From: Elusimicrobiota bacterium
Lineage (GTDB): Bacteria > Elusimicrobiota > Elusimicrobia > 2-02-FULL-39-32
Assembly (NCBI GenBank): GCA_016193115.1
Contig: JACPSV010000105.1
Coordinates: 1 to 5,283 of the forward strand
Reading direction: 5' to 3'
Length of the DNA stretch: 5,283 bases
Position 1 is the first letter of the stretch, and each line of letters begins with the position of its first letter. The notes under the pieces were generated by a model that ran no database searches, was not told where the DNA came from, and saw only the letters and a list, made by a program, of their open reading frames with translations. Positions 1 to 4,338 of this stretch are shown one piece after another. The position numbers and the translations under genes were made by a program.

Positions 1-29
1 CCGAAGATACATCCCTGATTTCACGCTCT

Positions 30-704
30 TCACATACTCAAGGTTTTTTGGGCAAGGCGATGCAGATCGGGATCGGCAAGCGCTCGAAGTTTTTTCTTAA
101 CGACGCGAGAAAAATATTCTCGCTCGGTTTTGGTGAAAGGTTGTAACTTAAGTTTTTTGTCAACCAACTCCTTTTGACGAGGCGTTAAAAGGAGTGACAG
201 AAGATATTCCTTTCTGAACTCTTCTTTAAGCTTTGAATCTTCTTCCACACGGTTTCTTAATTGTTCTTTTCTTTCAACGACATACCTTAAGAAAGTTTGT
301 TTCAATCGCTTAGAATCCATTGTCTCGTTCTCAAGATGAAGCGGAACTCCCCGTAAGAGATTGTCAGCCAACTTTGCATCGTAAGCCATATCTTTATATT
401 TAAGTTTTGGAAATTCTAGTCCATATAATTTAAATAGTTCACAAGAAAGTCTATAGAGCGCTCGAAGAAGTTTCCTGTCCAAAATGTTTTTCAAATTTTT
501 CGTTGCCTCGCCTAGATCAAATAGAGTGTCTGGTTTAGCTAAAATATGAGCCAGCACCACTGGGAAGCCCTCTAAAAGACGCGGATCCTTTCTCTCTACT
601 AACTCAGACAAAACTAGATTAGGATCCATCTTGGTTTCTGGACCAAAAAGCGGATAACCATATTCCTCTAAAGCTTTAAGTAAGTTCTGATTACTCTTCT
701 TCAT
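30..704 (-). CDS. Lys-rich helical protein with HTH-like C-terminus, partner of the adjacent nucleotidyltransferase
   Basis: I do not recognise a named family. From the ATG at 704 the product is about 224 aa, rich in Lys, Arg, Leu and Glu, with no signal peptide or membrane segment, so it should be cytosolic and mostly helical. The last ~50 residues (LTPRQKELVDKK, then TKTEREYF, then SRVVKKKLRALA) read as three short helices in a sigma-region-4/LuxR-like helix-turn-helix arrangement, which suggests DNA binding; this is inference. Start choice: AAGGA at 716-712 is well spaced for the ATG at 704 (2 nt after the nucleotidyltransferase stop). An ATG at 710 would give an ATGA overlap, and one at 737 gives a longer form with a 31-bp overlap. 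Tight coupling to the upstream nucleotidyltransferase suggests the two work as a pair, by analogy with AbiE-type systems in which one partner is an NTase and the other a regulator or antitoxin. The coding region is clearly AT-rich compared with the genes after 1465. The stop is TGA at 30-32; the 29 bases beyond it show nothing identifiable. Confidence 0.8.
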   Translation of the reverse strand: MKKSNQNLLKALEEYGYPLFGPETKMDPNLVLSELVERKDPRLLEGFPVVLAHILAKPDTLFDLGEATKNLKNILDRKLLRALYRLSCELFKLYGLEFPKLKYKDMAYDAKLADNLLRGVPLHLENETMDSKRLKQTFLRYVVERKEQLRNRVEEDSKLKEEFRKEYLLSLLLTPRQKELVDKKLKLQPFTKTEREYFSRVVKKKLRALADPDLHRLAQKTLSM

Positions 705-706
705 TG

Positions 707-1285
707 TCATTTCCTTCTTAGGGAATCTAAGAACCATTGCAGGTTTTGCAGCATGCGCGCCGGATTAACATCGTATTGCGCCGTTTCCGCATAGCGCTTC
801 TTTAATTTTTCAACGTCGAATACCTTTCCCCGTGAACGGGACAAGGCAAGACAATCATTAAGGTCTACTGAAGTGCCACGAAACATCTTGGTGATAATCA
901 GATCATAGTCATTCAGAGCGCTCACAATAATTTTTTTAAAACTTTTTATTTCGATGTGGTTTCCTTTTTTCAGCGGGGACTCCAATAATTCAGTAATGTA
1001 GACATTATTTCCCGGGAAAAGATCAAATATGAAGTCTTTTTCCTTCCTTGCCCAGCCGTAACCTGTAGTCAAGGTGTATCCCAGCTTCTGGATGGTACTA
1101 ATAAGCATTGAATATTCTTTTTCTATGGGCACCGTAAAGTCTATATCTTTAGTAGAAGCTTTTATATCTTGAATTGTGAGGGCTGTTCCACCACAAGCCA
1201 CCAAATGGATTCTTGTTGGAACATATGTATCCCATGCCTCTATAATGGACCACAGCCGCTCTTTATCCAGCCTATGTTTCTCCAT
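707..1285 (-). CDS. AbiEii/DUF6036-like nucleotidyltransferase
   Basis: 192-aa cytosolic protein with the signature of the DNA-polymerase-beta-like nucleotidyltransferase fold. It has Gly32-Gly33 in CGGTAL, Asp47-Ile-Asp49 in TKDIDFTV, and a likely third carboxylate Asp88 in IFDLFPG. The C-terminal half carries a DLxxxK element (Asp128 to Lys133) followed by Asp141 and Asp144, the pattern seen in AbiEii/DUF6036 proteins. All three catalytic acids appear present, so the enzyme is probably active in moving a nucleotide from an NTP to an unknown target. Known relatives include toxins that modify tRNA 3' ends; that activity is not proven by this sequence. It is the first gene of the cassette, with the helical partner immediately after it. 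The ATG at 1285 has no Shine-Dalgarno sequence in front and lies under the last repeat of the operator-like array. What else it could be: a stand-alone housekeeping NTase, which the AT-rich two-gene cassette makes less likely. Confidence 0.85.
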   Translation of the reverse strand: MEKHRLDKERLWSIIEAWDTYVPTRIHLVACGGTALTIQDIKASTKDIDFTVPIEKEYSMLISTIQKLGYTLTTGYGWARKEKDFIFDLFPGNNVYITELLESPLKKGNHIEIKSFKKIIVSALNDYDLIITKMFRGTSVDLNDCLALSRSRGKVFDVEKLKKRYAETAQYDVNPARMLQNLQWFLDSLRRK

Positions 1286-1332
1286 ACAACTAATTGTATT
1301 TTATCATACAATACAGTGTATAATTTAATACA
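1284..1332. promoter_or_regulatory. Operator-like array of ATACA/TGTAT half-sites at 11-bp steps
   Basis: Pentamers alternate in orientation with exactly 11 bp between starts: ATACA at 1284, TGTAT at 1295, ATACA at 1306, TGTAT at 1317, ATACA at 1328. A further ATACA at 1311 makes a perfect 11-bp palindrome (ATACA-G-TGTAT, 1311-1321), and the repeats at 1293-1299 and 1306-1312 form a 7-bp inverted repeat (ATTGTAT/ATACAAT) with a 6-nt spacer. The array runs from the promoter spacer, over the start site, to the start codon of the nucleotidyltransferase. An 11-bp period is close to one helical turn, so the sites face one side of the DNA. The natural reading is cooperative binding of an autorepressor; the HTH-like partner protein is the obvious candidate, but that is inference. 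Confidence 0.55.
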
Positions 1333-1350
1333 TTTTAAAGTTTTTGTCAA
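1322..1350 (-). promoter_or_regulatory. Predicted sigma70-type promoter of the nucleotidyltransferase cassette
   Basis: On the minus strand a perfect -35 box TTGACA (1350-1345) is followed after 17 nt by TAAATT (1327-1322), a 4/6 match to the -10 consensus. Transcription would start near 1315, giving a leader of about 30 nt. The surrounding bases are strongly A/T-rich. The palindrome ATACAGTGTAT begins directly after the -10 box, so a bound protein would cover the start site. Confidence 0.6.
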
Positions 1351-1425
1351 GTACGATAAAAAAACCAAAAGCCAAAATCGTAACAGAACCCGGATTCCAT
1401 TCTCCCTTCCCCTCGCGCACGACGA

Positions 1426-1455
1426 TTGACTTTTCCAGATAAAACTTTATACAAT
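1426..1455 (+). promoter_or_regulatory. Predicted promoter of the rplM-rpsI operon
   Basis: TTGACT (1426-1431, 5/6 match) and TACAAT (1450-1455, 5/6 match) are separated by 18 nt. The predicted start would be around 1462, only about 3 nt before the rplM ATG at 1465, which would make the mRNA leaderless or nearly so. An overlapping alternative -10 is TATACA at 1448-1453 with a 16-nt spacer. No other convincing promoter is visible between 1350 and 1425. Confidence 0.5.
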
Positions 1456-1464
1456 TACAACCTT

Positions 1465-1914
1465 ATGGAAACGGCATGGAACGATAAAACGACCCGGGCC
1501 AAGAAAGAAGCCATAGACCGGAAATGGCATCTGGTGGACATGCAAGGACAGGTTTTGGGACGAGCCTCTACCGGAATCGCTATGATTTTGATGGGGAAAA
1601 CGAAGCCCACCTATACCCCGTCCGTAGATTGCGGTGATTTTGTCGTCGCCGTCAATGCGGACAAAGTTCATCTCACCGGGAACAAGTTAGAACAGAAGAT
1701 ATATTTCCACCATACGGCTCATCCGGGCGGAGGCCGATCTATTGGCTATAAGAAACTGATGTCCGAAAATCCTCAGAGAGCTCTCCAGATTTCTGTCAAG
1801 CGGATGTTGCCCAAGACCCGTCTGGCTTCACGGCAGATACTGCGTTTAAAGATATATAAAGGCAGTTCCCACCCACACCTGGCGCAAAATCCTCAACCGG
1901 TCACTTTTGCATAA
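1465..1914 (+). CDS. rplM: 50S ribosomal protein L13
   Basis: 149 aa from the ATG at 1465, close to the usual ~142 aa. The family landmarks are present in order: the RKWHLVD start of the core, VLGRAST, the YTPSVDCGDFVVAVNADKV block, the TGNKLEQKIYFHHT block and the GGGRSIGYKKLM segment. They are followed by VKRMLPK and the KIYKGSSHPHLAQNPQP tail. L13 is an early-assembly protein of the large ribosomal subunit that binds 23S rRNA. The reading frame stays open upstream to a TTG at 1426, but that extension overlaps the -35 box and matches nothing in the family, so 1465 is preferred. No Shine-Dalgarno sequence precedes the start, and the predicted promoter ends about 10 nt upstream, pointing to leaderless or non-SD initiation. 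It is first in the conserved L13-S9 pair, with rpsI starting 2 nt after its stop. Confidence 0.96.
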   Translation: METAWNDKTTRAKKEAIDRKWHLVDMQGQVLGRASTGIAMILMGKTKPTYTPSVDCGDFVVAVNADKVHLTGNKLEQKIYFHHTAHPGGGRSIGYKKLMSENPQRALQISVKRMLPKTRLASRQILRLKIYKGSSHPHLAQNPQPVTFA

Positions 1915-1916
1915 TC

Positions 1917-2390
1917 ATGGATCTAGAAGCCGTCGTTATCAAAGAACCAACGGAAAAGAAAGAAGCGGAAACTGCCGTTCAGAAACCGCACAGTCCTTCC
2001 ATTCTCTGGTCTACAGGGCGCAGAAAAACTTCGGTTGCGCAAGTGAGGATGGTCTCCAGCCGCGATGGCGGCCAGGTTAAGGTCAACGGCCAATCCGTGG
2101 ACGAGTATTTTAGAGGAAACAAGAGACAAGCTCTCACGGCGGTTCAATCTCTTCAGATGGTTAAAGGTCCTACTGGTTTTAACCTCTTTATTAAAGTGAC
2201 AGGAGGCGGCATTACAGGACAGGCCGAAGCTATCCGCTACGGCATTGCCCGCTCATTGGTGCAATGGGATCCCAAACTAAGATCTTCCTTGCGCAAAGAA
2301 GGATTTCTCACCCGCGATCCACGCAGCGTGGAACGTAAAAAGTCCGGACAGCCCAAAGCAAGGAAACGCTTCCAATACTCCAAGCGTTAG
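1917..2390 (+). CDS. rpsI: 30S ribosomal protein S9
   Basis: 157 aa. The S9 core starts near residue 29 (WSTGRRKTSVAQVRM) and contains VKVNGQSVDEYF, the FIKVTGGGITGQAEAIRYGIARSL region and LTRDPRSVERKKSGQPKARK. It ends with the canonical basic tail RFQYSKR, whose last Arg contacts P-site tRNA in known ribosomes. Bacterial S9 is usually ~130 aa; the extra length is an N-terminal extension of about 28 residues, rich in Glu, Lys and Thr and probably disordered. The ATG at 1917 lies 2 nt after the rplM stop with no clear Shine-Dalgarno sequence, so translation is probably coupled. It belongs to the small-subunit half of the L13-S9 operon and is followed after 3 nt by a ClpS-family gene. Confidence 0.96.
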   Translation: MDLEAVVIKEPTEKKEAETAVQKPHSPSILWSTGRRKTSVAQVRMVSSRDGGQVKVNGQSVDEYFRGNKRQALTAVQSLQMVKGPTGFNLFIKVTGGGITGQAEAIRYGIARSLVQWDPKLRSSLRKEGFLTRDPRSVERKKSGQPKARKRFQYSKR

Positions 2391-2393
2391 AAT

Positions 2394-2678
2394 TTGTCTA
2401 GCGCGACCGCAGTTCGAAAGTCTCCCCTACCCACGGATTCAACTCGTCGGTGGTTTTTTTGTAAAACCGTCCTTTTCAATTGTAGCTGCCATTCCTTTGA
2501 TGACGTGGAACGTCAACTTCTGAAAGCCATTCATTGCAGCATTGCCCAAGCCAGGGACATTTCCTGGAAAGTGCACACGGGCGGCAGCGCTGTCGTTTAT
2601 ACGGGTCCGAGAGAACGGTGCGAAGCGGTGGCGATGGTTTTGGAAGATATCGGTTTGGTCGTGAAAGTCAGCGAATAG
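2394..2678 (+). CDS. clpS: Divergent ClpS-family protein lacking the usual Asp pair
   Basis: 94 aa. Residues 24-94 follow the ClpS fold: KTVLFN, the SFDDVERQLLKA helix, AQARDISWKVHTGGSAVVY, and the ERCEAVAMVLEDIGLVVKV end. ClpS delivers N-degron substrates to the ClpAP/ClpCP protease. In E. coli ClpS the substrate alpha-amino group is held by residues of the Asn-Asp-Asp motif and a later His; here the motif reads N29-C30-S31-C32, so both Asp are missing, while the VH (His61) is kept. The protein may therefore bind something other than a standard N-degron. The only start codon before the core is TTG at 2394, 3 nt after the rpsI stop, suggesting translational coupling. The N-terminal ~20 residues are not conserved-looking. 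The 3' end overlaps the convergent Rieske gene by 11 bp. Family assignment is fairly sure; function is not. Confidence 0.75.
   Translation: MSSATAVRKSPLPTDSTRRWFFCKTVLFNCSCHSFDDVERQLLKAIHCSIAQARDISWKVHTGGSAVVYTGPRERCEAVAMVLEDIGLVVKVSE
2431..2460 (+). terminator. Terminator-like hairpin with T7 inside the ClpS-family gene (possible attenuator)
   Basis: CCAC (2431-2434) pairs with GTGG (2450-2453). After one G-G mismatch, GAT (2436-2438) pairs with GTC (2446-2448) including one G-T wobble, leaving a 7-nt loop. Seven T follow directly (2454-2460). It lies 40-70 nt after the rpsI stop, where an operon terminator or attenuator would be expected, but it is also codons 13-23 of the downstream gene. 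The stem is weak, so only partial termination is plausible. Confidence 0.3.
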
Positions 2679-3018
2679 AGCAGTAAATATTCCCTTCTCT
2701 TACTTCTACAGGCACAGTTTCCAGAAAAGATCCATAGCAGGGGCCTGCCACGCATTCTCCGGATTCAGGCGAATACAAAGCTCCATGATTTTTGCAAGAC
2801 AGGAATTTTCCATCGGAGGAAAAGAAATCGTTGTCTCCGAAATCTAAGGGAAGAGAGACGTGGCGGCAACGGTTAAGATAGGCGTAGAAATTTCCTTTGT
2901 AGTGGATCACAAAGGCTTCTAAAGTATCCCCTTCTTTTTTGAAAGAGAATTTCTTGGACCGACCCGAAGGAATTTCTTGGACTTTCCCGACCAGAATCTC
3001 TCTTTTCTTTAGTACCAC
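2668..3018 (-). CDS. Small Rieske [2Fe-2S] protein
   Basis: 116-aa soluble Rieske domain. The cluster ligands are visible as Cys51-Arg-His53 and Cys75-Lys-Asn-His78, separated by 21 residues, in the contexts LNRCRHVSLPLD and LSCKNHGALYSPESG. A later GECVAGPC segment matches the Pro-loop region of the fold. There is no Tat signal, anchor or catalytic oxygenase domain, so this is a ferredoxin-like electron carrier and not an oxygenase alpha subunit or a bc1 subunit. The GTG start at 3018 overlaps the last 10 bp of the upstream membrane-protein gene and has no Shine-Dalgarno sequence, so translation is probably coupled and the two products probably cooperate, the Rieske protein passing electrons to or from the membrane partner. 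Its 3' end overlaps the convergent ClpS-family gene. Confidence 0.9.
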   Translation of the reverse strand: MVLKKREILVGKVQEIPSGRSKKFSFKKEGDTLEAFVIHYKGNFYAYLNRCRHVSLPLDFGDNDFFSSDGKFLSCKNHGALYSPESGECVAGPCYGSFLETVPVEVREGNIYCSIR

Positions 3019-3707
3019 CTGATCAATGGCAAGTGAGTGGACACGCCCATAAAGAGAAGCATGGGGATAGAAAGATAAAAGTTTATTCTAGAAGCCAGGT
3101 AAGCTCTGCGAGCCAGTTTCATCTTGTCCACTCCTTCCTCTACCGGAACAAGCCCCAAAATTCGTTTCTGAGCCGGCCAGATGATTCCCCAGACGTTTAG
3201 AAGCATGAACAAGCCCATCCCTCCTCCAATCCCAATCGCGTAGGCGGGGTTCGTGAGTACGCCCAGACTTTTGTAGATCAAGAAAAGCGCCGCCGACATG
3301 AGGACGATCAGTAGAGAAACAACTCCCGCGAGAACTTTCCCGTTGTTGAGAGCGCCTTCCGGCCGGATCACATTAAAAAGAATGGCATAACTCACGCCGA
3401 TCACACCCAGCCAAGAGAAAAAGGGTCCCCAGGCTCCGGATTCCGGCTCGCCGTGCAGGATGCTGATATAGTACAGAAGTCCGGAAGCGACCGTCAGAAC
3501 CGCGCCCCAACGGAAATACCAAAGGGTAGGCGGCATGAGTTTAGGGTTGACTTTAGGTTTGACGTCCGCTTCCAGGTTCTTCTGGAAATTGACGTTCACG
3601 AGGTTCAGCCAATAGAGAAATCCTATCCAAGTGATACCTGAAAGCAAATGAACCCAACGCAAGAGAAATTCAAACACAACTTTCGGTGTTAATATAGAAA
3701 AATCCAT
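3009..3707 (-). CDS. Multi-pass membrane protein like the membrane domain of PuuD urate hydroxylase
   Basis: 232 aa with about six membrane segments (roughly residues 10-37, 62-84, 91-113, 125-145, 151-177 and 207-228). The pattern LLRWVHLLSGITWIG (His20), PPTLWYFRWGAVLTVASGLLYY, NVWGIIWPAQKRI and the C-terminal ASRINFYLSIPMLLFMGVSTH (His225) resembles the Urate_ox_N membrane domain. Full PuuD proteins are longer and end in a cytochrome c domain with CxxCH; none is present here, so calling it a urate oxidase is not justified. The conserved His could bind heme. The ATG at 3707 has a strong GGGGAGG at 3718-3712, though the gap to the start is short (4 nt). It is the first gene of a two-gene operon with the Rieske protein, which may supply or accept its electrons. 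Confidence 0.75.
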   Translation of the reverse strand: MDFSILTPKVVFEFLLRWVHLLSGITWIGFLYWLNLVNVNFQKNLEADVKPKVNPKLMPPTLWYFRWGAVLTVASGLLYYISILHGEPESGAWGPFFSWLGVIGVSYAILFNVIRPEGALNNGKVLAGVVSLLIVLMSAALFLIYKSLGVLTNPAYAIGIGGGMGLFMLLNVWGIIWPAQKRILGLVPVEEGVDKMKLARRAYLASRINFYLSIPMLLFMGVSTHLPLIRWY

Positions 3708-3738
3708 ATGGCCTCCCCACTGTCTAAGATAAACGAAT

Positions 3739-3766
3739 TCTATAAAATACCCTACTTTTTAGTCAA
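3739..3766 (-). promoter_or_regulatory. Predicted promoter of the membrane protein-Rieske operon
   Basis: On the minus strand TTGACT (3766-3761) and TATAGA (3744-3739) are separated by 16 nt (5/6 and 4/6 matches). Transcription would start near 3732, leaving a leader of about 25 nt that carries the GGGGAGG ribosome-binding site just before the start codon. Confidence 0.5.
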
Positions 3767-3776
3767 GTTTCAGCGG

Positions 3777-3804
3777 TTCAACTTCCTGCCTAAATACATA
3801 TAAT
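3777..3804 (+). promoter_or_regulatory. Possible promoter of ssb
   Basis: A perfect -10 box TATAAT (3799-3804) has a poor -35 (TTCAAC, 3777-3782, 3/6) at 16 nt. A second option is TAAAAT at 3835-3840 (5/6), whose -35 region is also poor. Either would transcribe ssb, with leaders of about 65 or 30 nt. Which one is used cannot be decided from sequence. Confidence 0.35.
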
Positions 3805-3862
3805 TCGCCTATTCCCTTTCTGCTTTGACTTCCTTAAAATAAAGGTGAGAAAAAAATATCTT

Positions 3863-3870
3863 TAAGGAGG
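3863..3870 (+). promoter_or_regulatory. Consensus ribosome-binding site of ssb
   Basis: TAAGGAGG lies 6 nt before the ATG at 3877 and matches the anti-Shine-Dalgarno consensus fully. It contrasts with rplM, rpsI and the nucleotidyltransferase gene, which have no recognisable Shine-Dalgarno sequence. This settles the ssb start. Confidence 0.8.
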
Positions 3871-3876
3871 ACGCAC

Positions 3877-4338
3877 ATGCAAACGCTTCGGCTTCACCAA
3901 CTCAATGACATTCGGCTGGTCGGCAGACTCACGCAGGATCCGGTTCTGCATCTAACGAGCAAGGGGCAGTCTCTTTGCCGCATGAACTTGGCCGTGAACC
4001 GCCGTTACAAGGATACGATGGGGGAATGGAAAGAAGAAACCACCTTTGTGCCTGCCGTAACGTGGAGGGACTCGGCGCAAAGGTGCAGCGCCTTCCTTAA
4101 GAAAGGGAGTCCGGTCTATGTGGAAGGCAGACTGAAATCCAATTCTTGGGAGACCAAAGACGGGGAGTCTCGGAAAAGTTTAGAAGTGGGCGTGCGCAGG
4201 ATTCAGTTTCTGGCGAAAAATCAGATTGAAGCGATACCCGAAGCATTCGAGGCGGGTTCCGGAGAAAGCCAGGAATCTTCCGAACCTGCCCTGACCTCCG
4301 ACATTCCCGAAGATCAGAAAGAACTCGCCCCATTTTGA
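3877..4338 (+). CDS. ssb: Single-stranded DNA-binding protein
   Basis: 153 aa. The OB-fold spans about residues 9-108 with family landmarks NDIRLVGRLTQDP, the GQSLCRMNLAVNRRYKD strand, EWKEETTFVPAVTW, FLKKGSPVYVEGRLKSNSW and the closing VRRIQFLA. A short Glu/Ser-rich disordered tail follows, ending in ELAPF. This keeps the terminal Pro-Phe used to dock partner proteins but is less acidic than the common DDDIPF tip. SSB coats single-stranded DNA during replication, recombination and repair, normally as a tetramer. The length is normal for bacteria. The final stop overlaps the start of the next gene as TTGA, so the outer-membrane gene is probably co-transcribed. I see no usual partners such as rpsF or rpsR next to it. 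Confidence 0.95.
   Translation: MQTLRLHQLNDIRLVGRLTQDPVLHLTSKGQSLCRMNLAVNRRYKDTMGEWKEETTFVPAVTWRDSAQRCSAFLKKGSPVYVEGRLKSNSWETKDGESRKSLEVGVRRIQFLAKNQIEAIPEAFEAGSGESQESSEPALTSDIPEDQKELAPF

Noticed and set aside
1169..1429. Open frame of 86 codons on the plus strand
   Set aside because: It lies antisense to the nucleotidyltransferase gene and across its promoter region; the Cys-rich, irregular translation matches no family.
1449..1453. Another ATACA in phase (121 bp from the one at 1328) inside the rplM -10 region
   Set aside because: A single pentamer in AT-rich DNA falls in an 11-bp phase by chance about once in eleven, and the intervening sequence has no repeats.
1426..1464. Longer N-terminus of L13 from TTG at 1426
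   Set aside because: The codons coincide with the -35 box and spacer of the predicted promoter, and L13 proteins do not carry such an extension.
3009..3707. Full urate hydroxylase (PuuD)
   Set aside because: No cytochrome c domain or CxxCH motif, and no purine-degradation genes nearby; only the membrane domain is similar.
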